This document shows positions 47,450 to 60,264 of a DNA stretch of 64,000 nt, piece by piece. Source of the DNA: Laburnicola sp. R22_1 (Eukaryota; Ascomycota; Dothideomycetes; Pleosporales; Didymosphaeriaceae). Location: contig JACONQ010000017.1 of NCBI GenBank assembly GCA_014281115.1, positions 1,054,001 to 1,118,000 of the forward strand, in the 5' to 3' direction. The translations under genes and the position numbers were made by a program. Position 1 is the first letter of the stretch; each line of letters opens with the position of its first letter. The notes under the pieces were generated by a model. The model saw nothing but the letters and a program-made list of their open reading frames with translations. It made no database searches and was not told where the DNA came from.

Positions 47450-50400
47450 TATTAATTACTATATTAACTTTACTAAAAACCTATCTATATTTACTACCTT
47501 GCCTTTATAGAGTATATTCTTAGAGTACTTTAAACTTCTTAAAGCCTATATTAATAACTATATTAAGTATAGGTTTATTATTCCTAGCAACACTAGCTTT
47601 ACTTTACTAGTGTTATTTACTAAAAAGCTAGATAGATATTAACGCTTATATATTAATTACTACTAGCTTAATACTATTACTAAAAAGAATATTATTATAA
47701 ATCTACTTATTAAGGAGATACTTATATGTCTCTCTAGAGTAAGACTGTTTACTAAGCTTAATATTTACTAAGTATTCTATTAAAATTAGCTTACTCTAGA
47801 GACTAAAGCGCTAAGTACTTTTTAAACCTAGTATAAAAATTATAAGTATAAGATCTTACTTTTTAGTCTCTATAATAGTTCTGCTACCTTTTAATAGTTT
47901 ATTAATAGTATTCTAGGCAATTATCTAGACAACTTCTATACTATATATATTAATAATATCCTTATCTTTTCTAAGAATTCTCTAGAACTTAAAGAATATA
48001 TTCGCAAGATTCTACTCTACTTAAGGAACACTAATCTTTAAGCTAATTTTAAGAAATATAAATTTACTATAATAGAAACTAAGTTTTTAGAATATATTAT
48101 TAGTACTAAAAGAATCTATAAGGACCTTGCAAAGACTACTATAGTTTAGGAATAGAAAGAGCCTATAATACTTAAGATATTATAGAGCTTTTTAGGCTTC
48201 TATAACTACTACTACTCCTTTTTTTCTTATTATAAGTAGGTTGTTTGCCCCCTAATTAAGCTACTAAAAAACTAGTATCTTCTATACTTTTAAAACCTAG
48301 GAACGCGCTACCTTTAAAGCTGCAAAATAACTTATAGCTAGTAACGTCCTAGTCTTATAGTACTTTCTATTTTAAATTACCTATATAGAAACTAACTCTA
48401 GTAATAGTGTTAATATACTGTATGGAGATTTGCACTATATAGGAATTTACACTATATAGGGATTTGCACTGTCTAAGCGAGTCTCGCCTTCTTTAACTGC
48501 GTTCTACTTGCTACCACATTATCTAATTCTTTCTCTAATACTTTAGATTAATTTTTAAACTTATTAGTTCTATTACTATTATTAGCTTCCTCTACTAGCT
48601 ACTTTTGTAGGCGGCTATGTGGTTGTTTTGCAACTAGCGTCGCCTTAGTATCTTAAGCTACTCCTAATACCTTTAGCATGCTATATACGTATTTACCCTC
48701 TAATTAGACTCTTTTCCCTTTAGTCCTTTTCTTTTGTAACTAGAGCATCTAATCCTTCTCTTCTAGCTGCTAACAAAGTAGAACTAGCTTAGCATTCTAT
48801 ATTTCTACTATATAGGTTACTTAGTTAATATAGTGCTTTGTCTCTAATAGAAGGCCTAGTACTTCTGTAAGTATAGTATTAAGTTATATATTTAATTCGC
48901 GAAGCTTAGTACTATCTAAAGACGAGCTTTTTAGTAGGGTAAAGTCTAGGTTGCCTTATTCTGTTAGTGTGCGTGGCTTCGAGGCTTGTTGTAGATCTAA
49001 TAAGGGTAGCTGCTTTAGGAACTTCCCTAGATTTAAAGGGATTAGGCTAGCTTCTCTCTATCTACTTAGGATATTATTAACTATAATAGCCTTCTTATAA
49101 GCCCTTTTAAATATCCGCACCTATTCTTAATATAAGAGACGCTGCTAGCTAAGTTAGGAGATCTAGTTAGTCTTAGATACGTGCGCACGCTTAAATGCAG
49201 AAAACACCCTAATATTAAGTGGTTAAAGGATACGCGAGCAGTGCGGCAACATAATAAGGAGATTAATATTATTCTATATATAGTGCGCAATAAAATTGGC
49301 TTAAATATAGCTCCTATAGCTATTTGCGATTAAAAGTTATTAATAGGTAATCTTTTCTCTTTACATTAATAGCTTAAATATCTTAACTAGCTAATACAGA
49401 CTAAGCGTATTTAATATCTAGCTATTCTTACTAACTCCCTAGTGCTAGTTAATAGGTGCTTTAGGTAGAATCTAGCTTGTGTTAAGATTCTGGCCCTTAA
49501 AGATAAGGAGTGGTAGGAGAGCTTAACTAGTAGCGTTAATGCATTTAATATTAGTTACCTACTCCTACTTCCCTCCTATAATCATATTCTTTTAGTTATA
49601 GTTAACAGAAATAAGTACGCGCGTTGTCTAGCTCTCTCTAACTCTAAAACCTAACTTGTCTATATTCCACACGTCTTAAAGTTCGTACAAATACTTATTA
49701 AATAGCGTAGTAACAGCATTAAACTAGCCTTTTACTACCTTAAACGTGGCTCTATTAAATCGCCTATTGTCTAGCTAGCAGGCATAGATACCTTATATTA
49801 TAGAATAGTAATTTAGGAAGCAATATATCTATTTGTAGCTAATAGACGTAGTTATTTTAGCAATAGCTTTAAATTCAGAGTTGTGTTAGACGCGATGCGC
49901 GCGCAGCAATTTAGCCATCTCTAGCAATAATAATAGTGAGAGAGGCATTTTAGCTGCAGCATAACGTGTAATCTATCTAATTAATAATTTCTCTTCTATA
50001 ATTAAGAGGATTTATTAGTGTACAGCGGCCTATAAGTGTAATTGTCCTTTAGCTATCCTTTAGCTTAAAGTATAACGCGAAACTTTAAAGTACGTAGTAG
50101 CAGCGTATAGTCTAGAGAAGTCTCTTTTTTTAATTGCTTAGATTGCATCTTATATCTTAGATTCGTTTTAAGTCGCCTTAGAGCTTTTTCTATAGCCTAT
50201 AGCAAAAGTTATGGGGTTGCAAAGTAGGTAGGTCTAACTTAGATAGTGTAAATCCCTATATAGTGCAAATTCCCATACAGTACGTTAATATAAGCTTTCT
50301 TAGTTAACTGTAATCTAATAGTATCTAGCACCTAGTTATATAGTACTCTAAATTACTAAAGTCTACTAAGTTAAATTATAATATTTATAATAAGGAAATA

Positions 50401-51000
50401 TTAGCAGTTATATAGGGCCTTTTAGAATAGAGAGTGCAACTAATTAGCCTCTAAACTACTTAGCCTTTTATTATTATCACTAATTATTAAGCTCTTAAAT
50501 ACTTTAGTACTAAACGTAAGCTCTCTTTATAGTAAGCTTATTAGTTTAAGTAGCTATCTAAATACTATTATTAAATTATATACTAACTAGACACTGCAAA
50601 TATTATAGCTAATATGCTATTTAAGCAATAGAATAAGCTAAAGTTATAGAAGGAGAAGGATTAAAAGGCTTAAATCTAGTTCTTTCTTCCGCAACTACTA
50701 AATACTACTAAAGCAGTCCTTATAGCTATTATAATTATAGAGTAGAAGAAAACAGAAGTTAATATAAGCTCTAAAGAAGCCTATTTTTATGTACTGATTA
50801 ATTGCCTACTATATACTAATTAAATATATAAGGTGCTTAAACTGCTCTAAAAGGTAGCCTATTTAGAATTACTAGATTTTGCTTTTACCCTTTCTAGATT
50901 GCTTCTTTATAAAAACCGCCTAGTAGTTTTCTTTATAGAGTTTTTCTAACTATATCTAATTTAAATAATATATACTTATTAGGTTACTACTTATCTAGAT
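47450..51000 (+). mobile_element. Ty3/gypsy retrotransposon remnant 1, interrupted by a nested transposon
   Basis: On the plus strand around 47560-48300 a decayed reverse transcriptase is readable: RFIIPSNTSFT for the entry motif, RLYINYY*LN where RLCVDYRGLN is usual, YINNILIFSK where YLDDILIFSK is usual, and SFLGFYNYYYSFF. Changes are Cys to Tyr, Asp to Asn and Gly or Trp to stop, all G-to-A or C-to-T. After the insertion 48416-50282 the reading resumes with RNase H-like sequence (50290-50650). Outer limits are approximate; LTRs were not identified. Confidence 0.75.
48408..50290 (-). mobile_element. Nested TIR DNA transposon inserted in gypsy remnant 1
   Basis: The element 48416-50282 (1867 bp) begins TACTGTATGG and ends CCATACAGTA. 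Inverted ends continue with the motif GATTTGCACTATATAGG; the left end has one more internal unit than the right. It is flanked by TGTTAATA (48408-48415) and CGTTAATA (50283-50290): an 8-bp target duplication differing by one C/T, or alternatively a TA duplication if the true end is CTGTATGG. It interrupts the pol frame. The interior is less AT-rich than its host. The minus strand seems to carry a decayed transposase-like frame (coiled-coil-like C-terminal part near 48550-48850), but the superfamily is unresolved. Confidence 0.75.
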
Positions 51001-51260
51001 ATATATAAAACTCTTTAGCTTTTATATTAGTTATATTATTAGAAGGGTATAAATACTAATATTAATAGGTACATCTCTAATTATAAAGACTACTAGTAGA
51101 GTAAGCCCTTGCGAAACAATAAGCTAGGCTTATTATACCTACTTTCTATCTTTAATAATATCTAGTAAGATATCTTAATTAATTTTAAATTATTCTCTAA
51201 AGATAAGAAAGGATACAATAACGCAATAGTCTCGTATTACCGCCTATTTAAGCGTGTGAG

Positions 51261-51430
51261 ATGCTGAACGCCCTTTTATAGTTACTTAGCCTACTGCCTT
51301 TAAGTTCTAGGTCTGTGCTTCTGCTAAGCTAGAAGTATATATAAGTCTATAGCTAGAGTTACTATTAAACTTTATTAAATTTATAAGTTTACTTAGGCAA
51401 CTCTAACCTTTTAGTCTAAAGCCCCTTATA
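51261..51430 (+). repeat. 5' LTR of retrotransposon 2
   Basis: About 170 bp, sharing CCCTTTTATAGTTACTTAG, TATATATAAGTCTATAGC and the end CCTTATA with the downstream copy without net insertion or deletion. Confidence 0.7.
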
Positions 51431-51508
51431 TTAAATTTAATTAATCTCTTATAATAAGGAAGCTCGCAAGATTTCTCTAATATGCTAAGAACAATCCTAT
51501 AAAATAAC

Positions 51509-51790
51509 TATATAGTTAAGTTAGATATTAAGGTCTCTTAACTCTATAAATAAATACGCAGTTAAGTTAGATATGAAAATCCCTTAACCCTATAAACAAA
51601 TATATAGTTAAGTTAGATACTAAGATTCCTTAACCCTATAAAACAAATACATAGTTAAGTTAAATATTAAGATCCTTTAACCCTATAAATAAATATATAG
51701 TTAAGTTAAATATTAAAATTTCTTAACCCTATAAATAAACACGTAGTTAAGTTAAATACTAAGATCTCTTAACCCTATAAAACAAACACA
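51509..51790 (+). repeat. 46-bp tandem array, six copies
   Basis: GTTAAGTTA starts units at 51515, 51561, 51607, 51654, 51700 and 51746, a period of 46 (one unit 47). Each unit contains CTTAACCCTATAAA. The array lies just downstream of the 5' LTR, in the untranslated leader. Confidence 0.9.
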
Positions 51791-54700
51791 AGTATAATAG
51801 AGAAAATACTAGAGTTTTTCTATAAAAGAAAGAATATTATTATTCCTTGCCTAGTATAATAAGTTACTAAACTCTAATAGTAAGGAGCTATAAAAGTAGA
51901 TATTACTACTAACTTTACTCAGGAACTACGCATAGGAGGTTATAATAAGATAAAGTATATATAGAAGATTAAGTTACTCTACTAGTATCTATAAGACTAA
52001 AAATTAATAGGGCCCTAAGCACCTCTTTAAAGAAAGGAAAAGGCCTTGAATATAGAAGAGGACGCTCTTCAAAACGCACTAATATAAATTATAGGCTATT
52101 TTACTAGCTTAAAGTAACTTTAAGTTATACTAGTAGCTTAATAAAATGCTAGCAAATAGCTCTAGGTCTTGTTAAAAGTAATTGCTAATTAACTTGCCTA
52201 ATTAAAGTAATATGCTAGAGTACAGACTATACTATTAGCTCTCTTCTAAATAATAGTAGTAATACTAGCGCCTAGTAAAGCACTACTAGAATGCTAGCGC
52301 CCCTAACTCCCTAACCTAGAGTTATTCTCTAGTAGCTATTAGGATTACTAATATTAAAAATACATAATAAAGGCTAAAATCTATAAAAATTACCCCTTTT
52401 TAGAAAATGGAGTTAATTATATTATAAGTAGGCTAATAGGTAAGATAGTAGATATTGTACTAGCCTTTATAAAGAAAAGAACCTATTTTAAAAATAAATT
52501 CTAGAGTTTTTTAGATATAAGCTTATATAATAAGGTAGCAAAGAAGCAAGTATAAAATAGGCTATTTCTTAGCTAATAGAGTAAAACTCTATTAACTAAG
52601 TTTAATACTAACTTTATACGCCTAGCTACTAAGACTAATAAAGATAACTAGAAGAACTTAAAGAATATTTACTAGAGAGTCTTACATACAAACTTATAAG
52701 ATAGGCTAATTATACTAAAGATTTCTAAAAACTAGAACCTTATAATACTTATAAATAGAGTTAATATAATTAAAGAAAATATTTGCTATATAAAGATATT
52801 AAAGCCTTTTTATATAGTAGTCTCCTCCTCTACTAAGTCCACTAATACTATAGATTAGAAACTTACATATTCTAGCACTATAAAAACTACTAAAGTAAAC
52901 CCTCAAGAGACTAAAAAGTACGCTAAATAGGTCTCTAAGAAGAAGTTAAAAAAGTGCTATAAAGAAGAAGCATACTTCTACTATAGTAAAAAAGAATATA
53001 GTATTTAGAGTTATTACCTCTAAGCTATAATACCCCTAATATAAGCTAGGACTAGTAAGATCTAAGAGATAAATAGTAGTAATAAGGATACTAACAGCTT
53101 AGTAGAGTTAGAAAACTAGCTTCTCCTTCTAAAAGTTATTAAAAAAGAAGATAAAGTAGGCTATAAAGGAACTAGAGAAGAACTTTAATATATATAGAAA
53201 AACATAGCTAAATTTAATACTACTTACTATAAATACTCTTATTAATAATATCGCCTTTGCGTATACTATACTTAATTTAAAGTGTTTAACTACTACCTTT
53301 ATATCTAAGAAGTTTACTAGAAAAGCTAATCTATAATATATTTGTTTAAATAATCTCTATTAAGTAATAAGATTTAGAGAAGTAACCTTCTTAGTCTATA
53401 ATATAGACTTATATTAATAGAGAAGAGAAGAACTATAAATTAGTTTTTAGATTAGTATAGTAGAAGAAGAACGCGATATTAGTAGCCCTAGGGAAACAGT
53501 CTATATATATAAAGTCCTCCTATATAAAAATTAAAAATAAGTAAGAGAGATAAACTTCTACTTCTAGTTAAAAAGTCTCTACTATATTGTTTATAACCTT
53601 AAATAGGAAAAATATAAAAGAAAAGAATAAGCTAATAGTCTTTACCGCCTTCCTTAAGAATATTTAGAAGGCCCTAGCCCTAAAGGCTAAAGTAGACCTA
53701 AGAGACTATCTCCCTAAGTAGCTTCTAGACTAAGTAGAAGTTTTCTTAAAAGAATAAGCTAATAAACTTCTCCTATTATAAGGCCTTAGAATTAATTACT
53801 TAATACCCCTTATTAAGAAGAATAGAGAGACTCTAAAAATCCCCTTTAGCCTTCTCTATAGTATATTAAAGGAGGAATTACTAGTTCTTTATAAGGAACT
53901 AATAGAGTACCTTAACTATAGCTTTATTTAGATAAGCAAGTCTAGCGCTATAGCACTAGTATTATTTATAAGAAAACCTAAAAGAGGCCCATAGTTTTAT
54001 ATAGACTATAGGGCGTTAAATATCCTATTAAAGAAGGACTACTACCCTCTCCCCCTTATTAGGGAGATATTATATCTCTTTACTAAGGCTAAGTAGCTTA
54101 TAAAGTTAGATATAATTTAGGCCTTTTATAAGTTAAGTATAGTAAAAGAAGAGAAATAGAAAAGAGCCTTCTAAACCTAGTTTAGGTTATATAAGTAGCT
54201 AGTAGTCTCCTTTAAACTAGCTAATACACTAAGCACCTTTTAGAGATATATTAACTATATTCTAAAAAGTATTTAGATAACTTCTACTCTACTTATATAA
54301 ATAATATCTTTATATTTTCTAGTAAATCTTTAAAAGACTATTAGAATAAAGTATAATAGGTAGTAAAGAAGTTAGACAAAGTAAGGCTACACTTAGATAT
54401 TAAGAAGTATAAGTTTATAGTTACTAAGACTAAGTACCTTAAATTTATTATAGAGTGTAGAAAGAAAATTAGTATAGAATTAGAGAAAGTTAAAGCTATT
54501 TAAAATTAGGCCCCTTTTATAGATATAAAGAACATTTAAAGTTTTTAGAATTTGCTAACTTCTACTAAAGGTTTATAAACAACTTTTTAGGAGTAATATC
54601 CCTATTAATAAAGTTAACTAGGAAAGAAACTCCCTTTTTATAAAGGTAGAAATAATAGTAGGCCTTTAACTACCTAAAGAAAGTGTTTTACACTAAGCCT

Positions 54701-55473
54701 ATACTAGCCTACTTTAATACTAAGAAGAAAGAAGTATTAGAGGCTAACTTTTAGGCTAGGCCCCTGGAGTCTACTTCTTATAGTTTATCGCAAAAGAAGT
54801 TTTTAAGCTAATTATCTACTTCTTTACTAAATATACTCCTATAAAGGCAAACTATATAATTTATAATAAAGAGATACTTATAGTTATTAAAGTAACTAAG
54901 AAGTAGTATAATATACTTTAGGCTATCTTCTATACACTTATATACACTAATTATAAGAACTTTATATACTTTATAAAGTCTAGGAGGTTAGATAAAAGAT
55001 ATATACGCTATGCTAATACATTTAGTAAATATCATATAATATTCTAATATAAACTAGAAACTATTAACTTAAGAGTAAATGCCCTTTTATAATACTAGCA
55101 AAATATAGTTACTAATACTAAAAATAACTAAATTAAGTTTTATAAAATCTAACTTCTTAAGAAAATTTCTTTAAGTAATAGAAACATTAGGCTTTTAATA
55201 TCTATAGCCTTAGCGATATAAGCTCTACCTAAAAGGCTTAACTTTCTTAAGAAAAAAGAAAGCTAGGCTAAATATAAGAAATGCTAGTCTTCTTCTTTCT
55301 ACTTACTAAAAGAGTTTTCCTCTAAATTAGAAATATACCCCTTAGTAGACCTAGACTTAGATAAACTATAGTTTTATAGCTTAGAGGGAGATTTTATATT
55401 AAGAATAATAAAGGAGTATATTCTTTACTATAGGTGTACTTTCCCCTCTTTCTTAAACCTAAAGGTTACTATA

Positions 55474-55632
55474 TGTGGCGTTATTTTATCTACCTAGGAG
55501 TAGGACGACAAAGGCTTTTATCTCAAATAATATGACAAAAAAAGCAGAGCCCTCTGCTTAGTAATTAAAAAAGGCGTAAAAAGGTAATAACAAAAAAAGG
55601 ACGTTCGAACTGCTAAGCGAGCTTGGCGGTCT
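55474..55632 (+). repeat. Repeat unit B, long form, second copy
   Basis: Same orientation as 45617-45785 and less mutated (TAGGACGACAAAGGC, GAGCTTGGCGGTCTTGGCG). Confidence 0.75.
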
Positions 55633-57612
55633 TGGCGATATAAGACTATAATCTACTTAGAAGAGTAGGAAATATATAAGAAAGTACTATAAATTATTTA
55701 GGAGCGTTAGCTCTAATATAAGCTAGTAGAAAGAGGAAGAATTATCCTCCCTATATTAAAATAATATAGATTCTAAGCAATAGAAAGTAAGGTAATTAGG
55801 AAGAGAGAAAGAAAGGGCTATTTAGAGAAGAAAATTATAAAAAAGAGGAAATAAATATAGTGTAGCTAAAGAAATTAAAGCATTCTAGAAGCTAAGCTTA
55901 TAGCTTAGCTATACCTATAAAGTTATAAACTATATAAGAAAACACCTCTAAACCTCTATAATAAGGCTAGATATAGAAATAGAAAAATTCTAATATTCTA
56001 AAAAAATAAATAGAAACACTAGTCCTTTTTATAAACTTACTTTTACCTAGATTAGAATTAAGGTCTATTTCCTTAACCTTTTATAAAAGATAATAATTTA
56101 ATTAAAACTAATAGTTGTAAAATCTAGAACCTACTTAATACACTCTAGAAGAGTAGTAATTTTATATTCTTCTAATATCTTGCTAGCATAGATAGTCTCT
56201 ATAATATCTAGGACAAGCTTAACTAGATCCTAATAAGGAGGCTCTAGAATAGGTAGAGTAGAAGTAGCAATTAACTATAGCATAATATTAGCAAAAGAAG
56301 ATAAACTTTAAAAAACCTAGAACTTATAGTAAGTTTATTAAAAAGAGCTTAGAGAGTAGTATAAGTATTCTACTAAATTATTAAAATCTAATATAAATGC
56401 TCTATATTCTATTTAAAATATTTAGTATTAACATTGTCTATTTTCTAGGGCTTAACTTAAGTACTCTAGATATCAGAGCTATACTTATAGATAAAGACGT
56501 TAAAATAAGCTTACTAGAGATTAATAAGGGGCTTACTAGTCTAACTATTACTATAAAGAACATATTCTAGAATAAGGTTAGTAAATTTAGTTTTAGGAGA
56601 GTCTTTTTATAAGGTATTCTAGATCTAAGATATAAATTAGTAAGGAAGAAGTTTACTAGAAAATTATTATACTTTGCCTAAATACTTACTAGAGTAAATA
56701 ATATAAGCCTTATACTTACACTTCTTTTCTATAAGCCTTTATATATAAAAAATAAGCTACTTAAAGTAGCGCTAGTAAGTCTTTTTATAAATATCGACAG
56801 CCTTAAAAATGCACTCTTTAGACATTATATAAATAGCCTTAAGGGTTTTTTAATTATAGCTTAAGTCCTTAAAGAACTACTTAGAATTAGTAAGCAATAA
56901 CGTAAAAAAACTAAGAAACTAACCTTATAATAGTTCTTTATAGTCTTATTACGCATAAACTTCTTAAAGTTCTTAGCACTATAAGAATTTGAAGTAGATA
57001 GCAAAAACTTACTATTATAAGTAAAAGTGCTATAAGTTATAATCTTTATAGGAGAATACTAAGCTATAGTTAAGCTAGCCTTTAGACGCTTACTTAGAGT
57101 TATAAGAGCTACTATAAGGCGTTACTTATTAGCTCTAACTATAATAGAGATTAATAATAAGAAAGATAGCAAAAATAGTATAAAAGTAGAAGTAGCAATT
57201 AGAATACAGCGTAATATTAATAAGAAACATTATAAATATAATAATAAAGTAAAGAAGAAAAGTAAAACTAAGGCAAAAACCTTTTTAATTACCTTAGCTA
57301 AAGCAAATAACACTAGCGCAAATCCTTAACTAAAATAGGCAGCTATACTATAGAACTTAAGAGATATAAATATAAATGTATTAGATATAATAACTAGATT
57401 GCCCTACTAAAGATAGGAGAATAGAAGTCTAGTACTTTCTCTAGCGAAAGTACGCTTAGAACCTTATAGAGGCTTAGAGTACTATTACTAGTATATATAG
57501 TATTAGATTTGTTCTTAAGACTTTAGGCGTAAAGAAGGGGATTAGTGCTACTACTATAGGGAGTATAGAATATAACGCTAGGATTTTTTTTAGGGGGAAG
57601 GAGATATATAAG
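55633..57612. other. AT-rich decayed DNA within retrotransposon 2
   Basis: No motif is certain; presumably integrase and 3' regions or further nested insertions. Confidence 0.35.
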
Positions 57613-57782
57613 AGGCTAAGCGCCCTTTTATAGTTACTTAGCCTACTATCTTAGAGTTCTAAGTCTATATTCCTACTAAGCTAGGAGTATATATAAGTCT
57701 ATAGCTAGAGTTACTATTAAACTCTATTAAATTTATAAGTTTCCTTAGGTAACTCTAACCTCTTAGTCTAATGCTCCTTATA
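57613..57782 (+). repeat. 3' LTR of retrotransposon 2
   Basis: Direct copy of 51261-51430, differing mainly by C/T and G/A changes. Confidence 0.7.
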
Positions 57783-58539
57783 AAGCGTGCCTTTTTTATA
57801 CCCTACTATAAGATAGTTACTACTAAATAAGCTGCTAATCTTTATTATTAGTATATATTTAGAGTTTTTAGCCCCTCTTAATTAATTATCTCTAACTACA
57901 GCCCCTAGTTTATTTCTACTTTCTTAGCTCCTCTATATAAGCTTATAGGTATTAAGTAACTTCTTTTTATAGTATAGTATCTATAAACTAATAGCTAAAC
58001 TAAGATTATAAATTAGTATCTTAATTAGCGTCTATGTCTATTTATTAACTTTTATTAAGATAACTAGTTAGATTTGCTGCCTAGTATAGACTAGGCCTAA
58101 GTAATACTACCCTATAATAGTACTAAAGTTTTACCTTTTAAAATTAAGTTTAGGTATTAGCTATACTTTTACTAGGACTAGTGTAAGCATACCTAACTAG
58201 TTACTAAATCTCTAGATAATATTACTTTAGAAAAGGCTAAGGTATAGATTAAAGTCTATACTAAAGCCTATAAATTTGTCTATAATACCGCCTATATTAC
58301 TATATCTACTATCTAGGAAATACAATTAAAGTAGGCTAGTTAATATAGATAAGCTATTAATTTTAATATTAGGAACTAGGTCTTTATTATCCTAAAGAAA
58401 TTTATTACTAAACGCCCCCTCCTAGGTAGGGGTATAAACTGCCTCTACTTATTAGTTTTTTTGTGAATAAAACTGTATCCCGCAGCTATACTATAGTAAA
58501 AGAAAATCTAGCTATAACTTTTTTTTCTGCGTACTACTT

Positions 58540-59005
58540 ATTAGTTTTTAAGCGGTCCTACTATATTTAATTACTATGTTTAATTACTATATTTTTTTAT
58601 TATGTCACTAGCGCCTATATAATATTATATAATGTTATATATGTGCTAAGCCCTAGGACTAAAGCGAGTTAAAGTTTTTTTAATATCTCTTCTAGCTTTT
58701 AAAACAACTAACTCTATAATAATAATACTCTAACTTGCTTGCCTATCTGCTATATTACTAGATAATCAATGCTACCTTATAATCTTTTACTATATTACTA
58801 GATAATTAACTACTTAGAATTCCTACTCTACTTTACTACTATAATATATAACAAATTATGTGCGTACGCTCCCTACTCCTAATACTAAATAGTACCCTAT
58901 TATTCTTTGTTAATAAACTATTAACCTATTAATCTTTAGTATACTTTTCTAGCGTTAGCCTTACTTTATTTATTTTTATAGAAATCCTATAGTATAAGCG
59001 CGTAC
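58540..59005 (+). repeat. Long direct repeat, copy 1 (partner at 60265-60683)
   Basis: About 450 bp collinear with 60265-60683, sharing marks such as TAATATTATATAATGTTA, TTAAAGTTTTT, ACTACTATAATATATAA and CTAATACTAAATAGTAC. Similarity resumes after an insertion in copy 2 and continues weakly to about 59120. Confidence 0.7.
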
Positions 59006-59469
59006 CTATATATACCTAATACCTCTTATAACTATTCTATATAGATTCTACTCTAATAATTATGCTATAGCTTCTCTAGGTTATATAGCCTTATTTTGTT
59101 CTTCTAAAACGTCTTATAACCTTTGCCTATTCTTTTCTATTACCTTTAAAAATATATTTAGTAACCTTTATTAATATAGCTAAGTATAAAGTAGCTAAAC
59201 TAGTAGAAAGGAAGCTATAAGTTAAATTCTATATATATAGTTTCTATATACTTATTAAAGTAGTAGGACTCTAATAAACTAGCTAAGATAATTTATTTAC
59301 TATACTATTTATATCCTACTACTATAAAGTTAGTGTAAGGACGATATATAGCCTTATAGGGCTAACCTATTAGGGATAGCTAGAATAGTTAAAAGAGCTA
59401 GTTAACTTAATACTATTCTAAGATAGTAGATAAAAAAGGAATATAGGAGCCCTTTTTATTAAAGATCTT

Positions 59470-59742
59470 TGTTATGTGGAGATTCTAACTAAGGTCGAGT
59501 CCGCACTATATATAGAGAGAAGTAAAATAGAAGGCACTATAACCTAGTACCTAGTACATAGTGGGGGGTCCTTTTTTATATAGAGGGCAGCGTAGGGTAT
59601 AGGTCTATACTAGCTACACGCTAATACTAACTAGAAAAGGTGCCTTTAGAAAGGTAAAAGGCGCAGATAGAGGAAAATAGGGCATAAAAGAAAAGTAATA
59701 GAATAAACTTAGTAGGGAGGCTAGTATAGGACTATTATATCA
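59470..59742 (+). repeat. Putative solo LTR
   Basis: Begins TGTTATGTGGAGATTC and ends ATATCA, giving TG...CA termini and 273 bp. Its 3' part matches 39005-39180 in inverse orientation. No convincing target duplication is seen. Confidence 0.45.
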
Positions 59743-60264
59743 CTCCCCTTTTAAGGTCTAAAAATAGAAAGAAAAGTATATAAAAATATAATATTTTAGC
59801 AGATTTTTAATATAACTAGTACTATTTTAGGGCTAAAGAGGGTTATAATAAAGATAATAGGCCCCTATACTTTTAATAGTAGTGTTAGGTTTTTATTTAG
59901 TTGCTATTTAGTATAAATATTAAAGAAAGTTATTAGGGGTAAATTAGTAGATTAGTAAATAAACATAGTAGAAAATATATCTTAGTATTTAGCATTTTAC
60001 TAATAGAGTATATTCTTAGCTTTAATACTATATAAAAATATAGTTAGCTAAAAATTTTCTAGTTAGTTTATTACACGCTAGCGTAACTATATTATATAAG
60101 GTTTCCTAGTACTATTAAAGAGTATTTTAAAAAAAATATGTTAACCTAACTATATAGTTTTTAATTAGGGTAGGATAGCTTCTAAAGCTATAGGGACTGC
60201 TAGTAGTAGTAGAAATATCTAAAAGTAACCCTTCTAGGCAAGAGTTATAAACTGCCTCCACTTA

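Larger units (their letters stand above)
51261..57782 (+). mobile_element. LTR retrotransposon 2 (Ty3/gypsy), decayed, with paired LTRs
   Basis: Direct repeats at 51261-51430 and 57613-57782 are collinear at a constant offset of 6352 bases. Between them, all on the plus strand, are a 46-bp tandem array, a gag-like region with a degraded zinc knuckle near 52955-53020 (KKCYKEEAYFYYSKKE, where Cys and His have become Tyr), and reverse transcriptase around 53990-54320 with IDYRALN, YYPLPLIREIL and YINNIFIFS where Y-x-DD is expected. RNase H-like sequence follows to about 55080. A copy of repeat B lies at 55474 inside it. No intact frame remains. Confidence 0.75.

Noticed and set aside
51509..51790. 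CRISPR-like or telomeric array
   Set aside because: Repeats are directly adjacent with no unique spacers, and the CCCTA motif appears once per 46-bp unit, so it is neither CRISPR nor telomere. The organism is eukaryotic.
45617..55632. Repeat B long-form copies as LTRs of one 10-kb element
   Set aside because: Same orientation and similar ends, but another LTR pair (51261/57613) overlaps the interval and further B copies occur alone at 39481 and 39861, so B behaves as an independent dispersed repeat.
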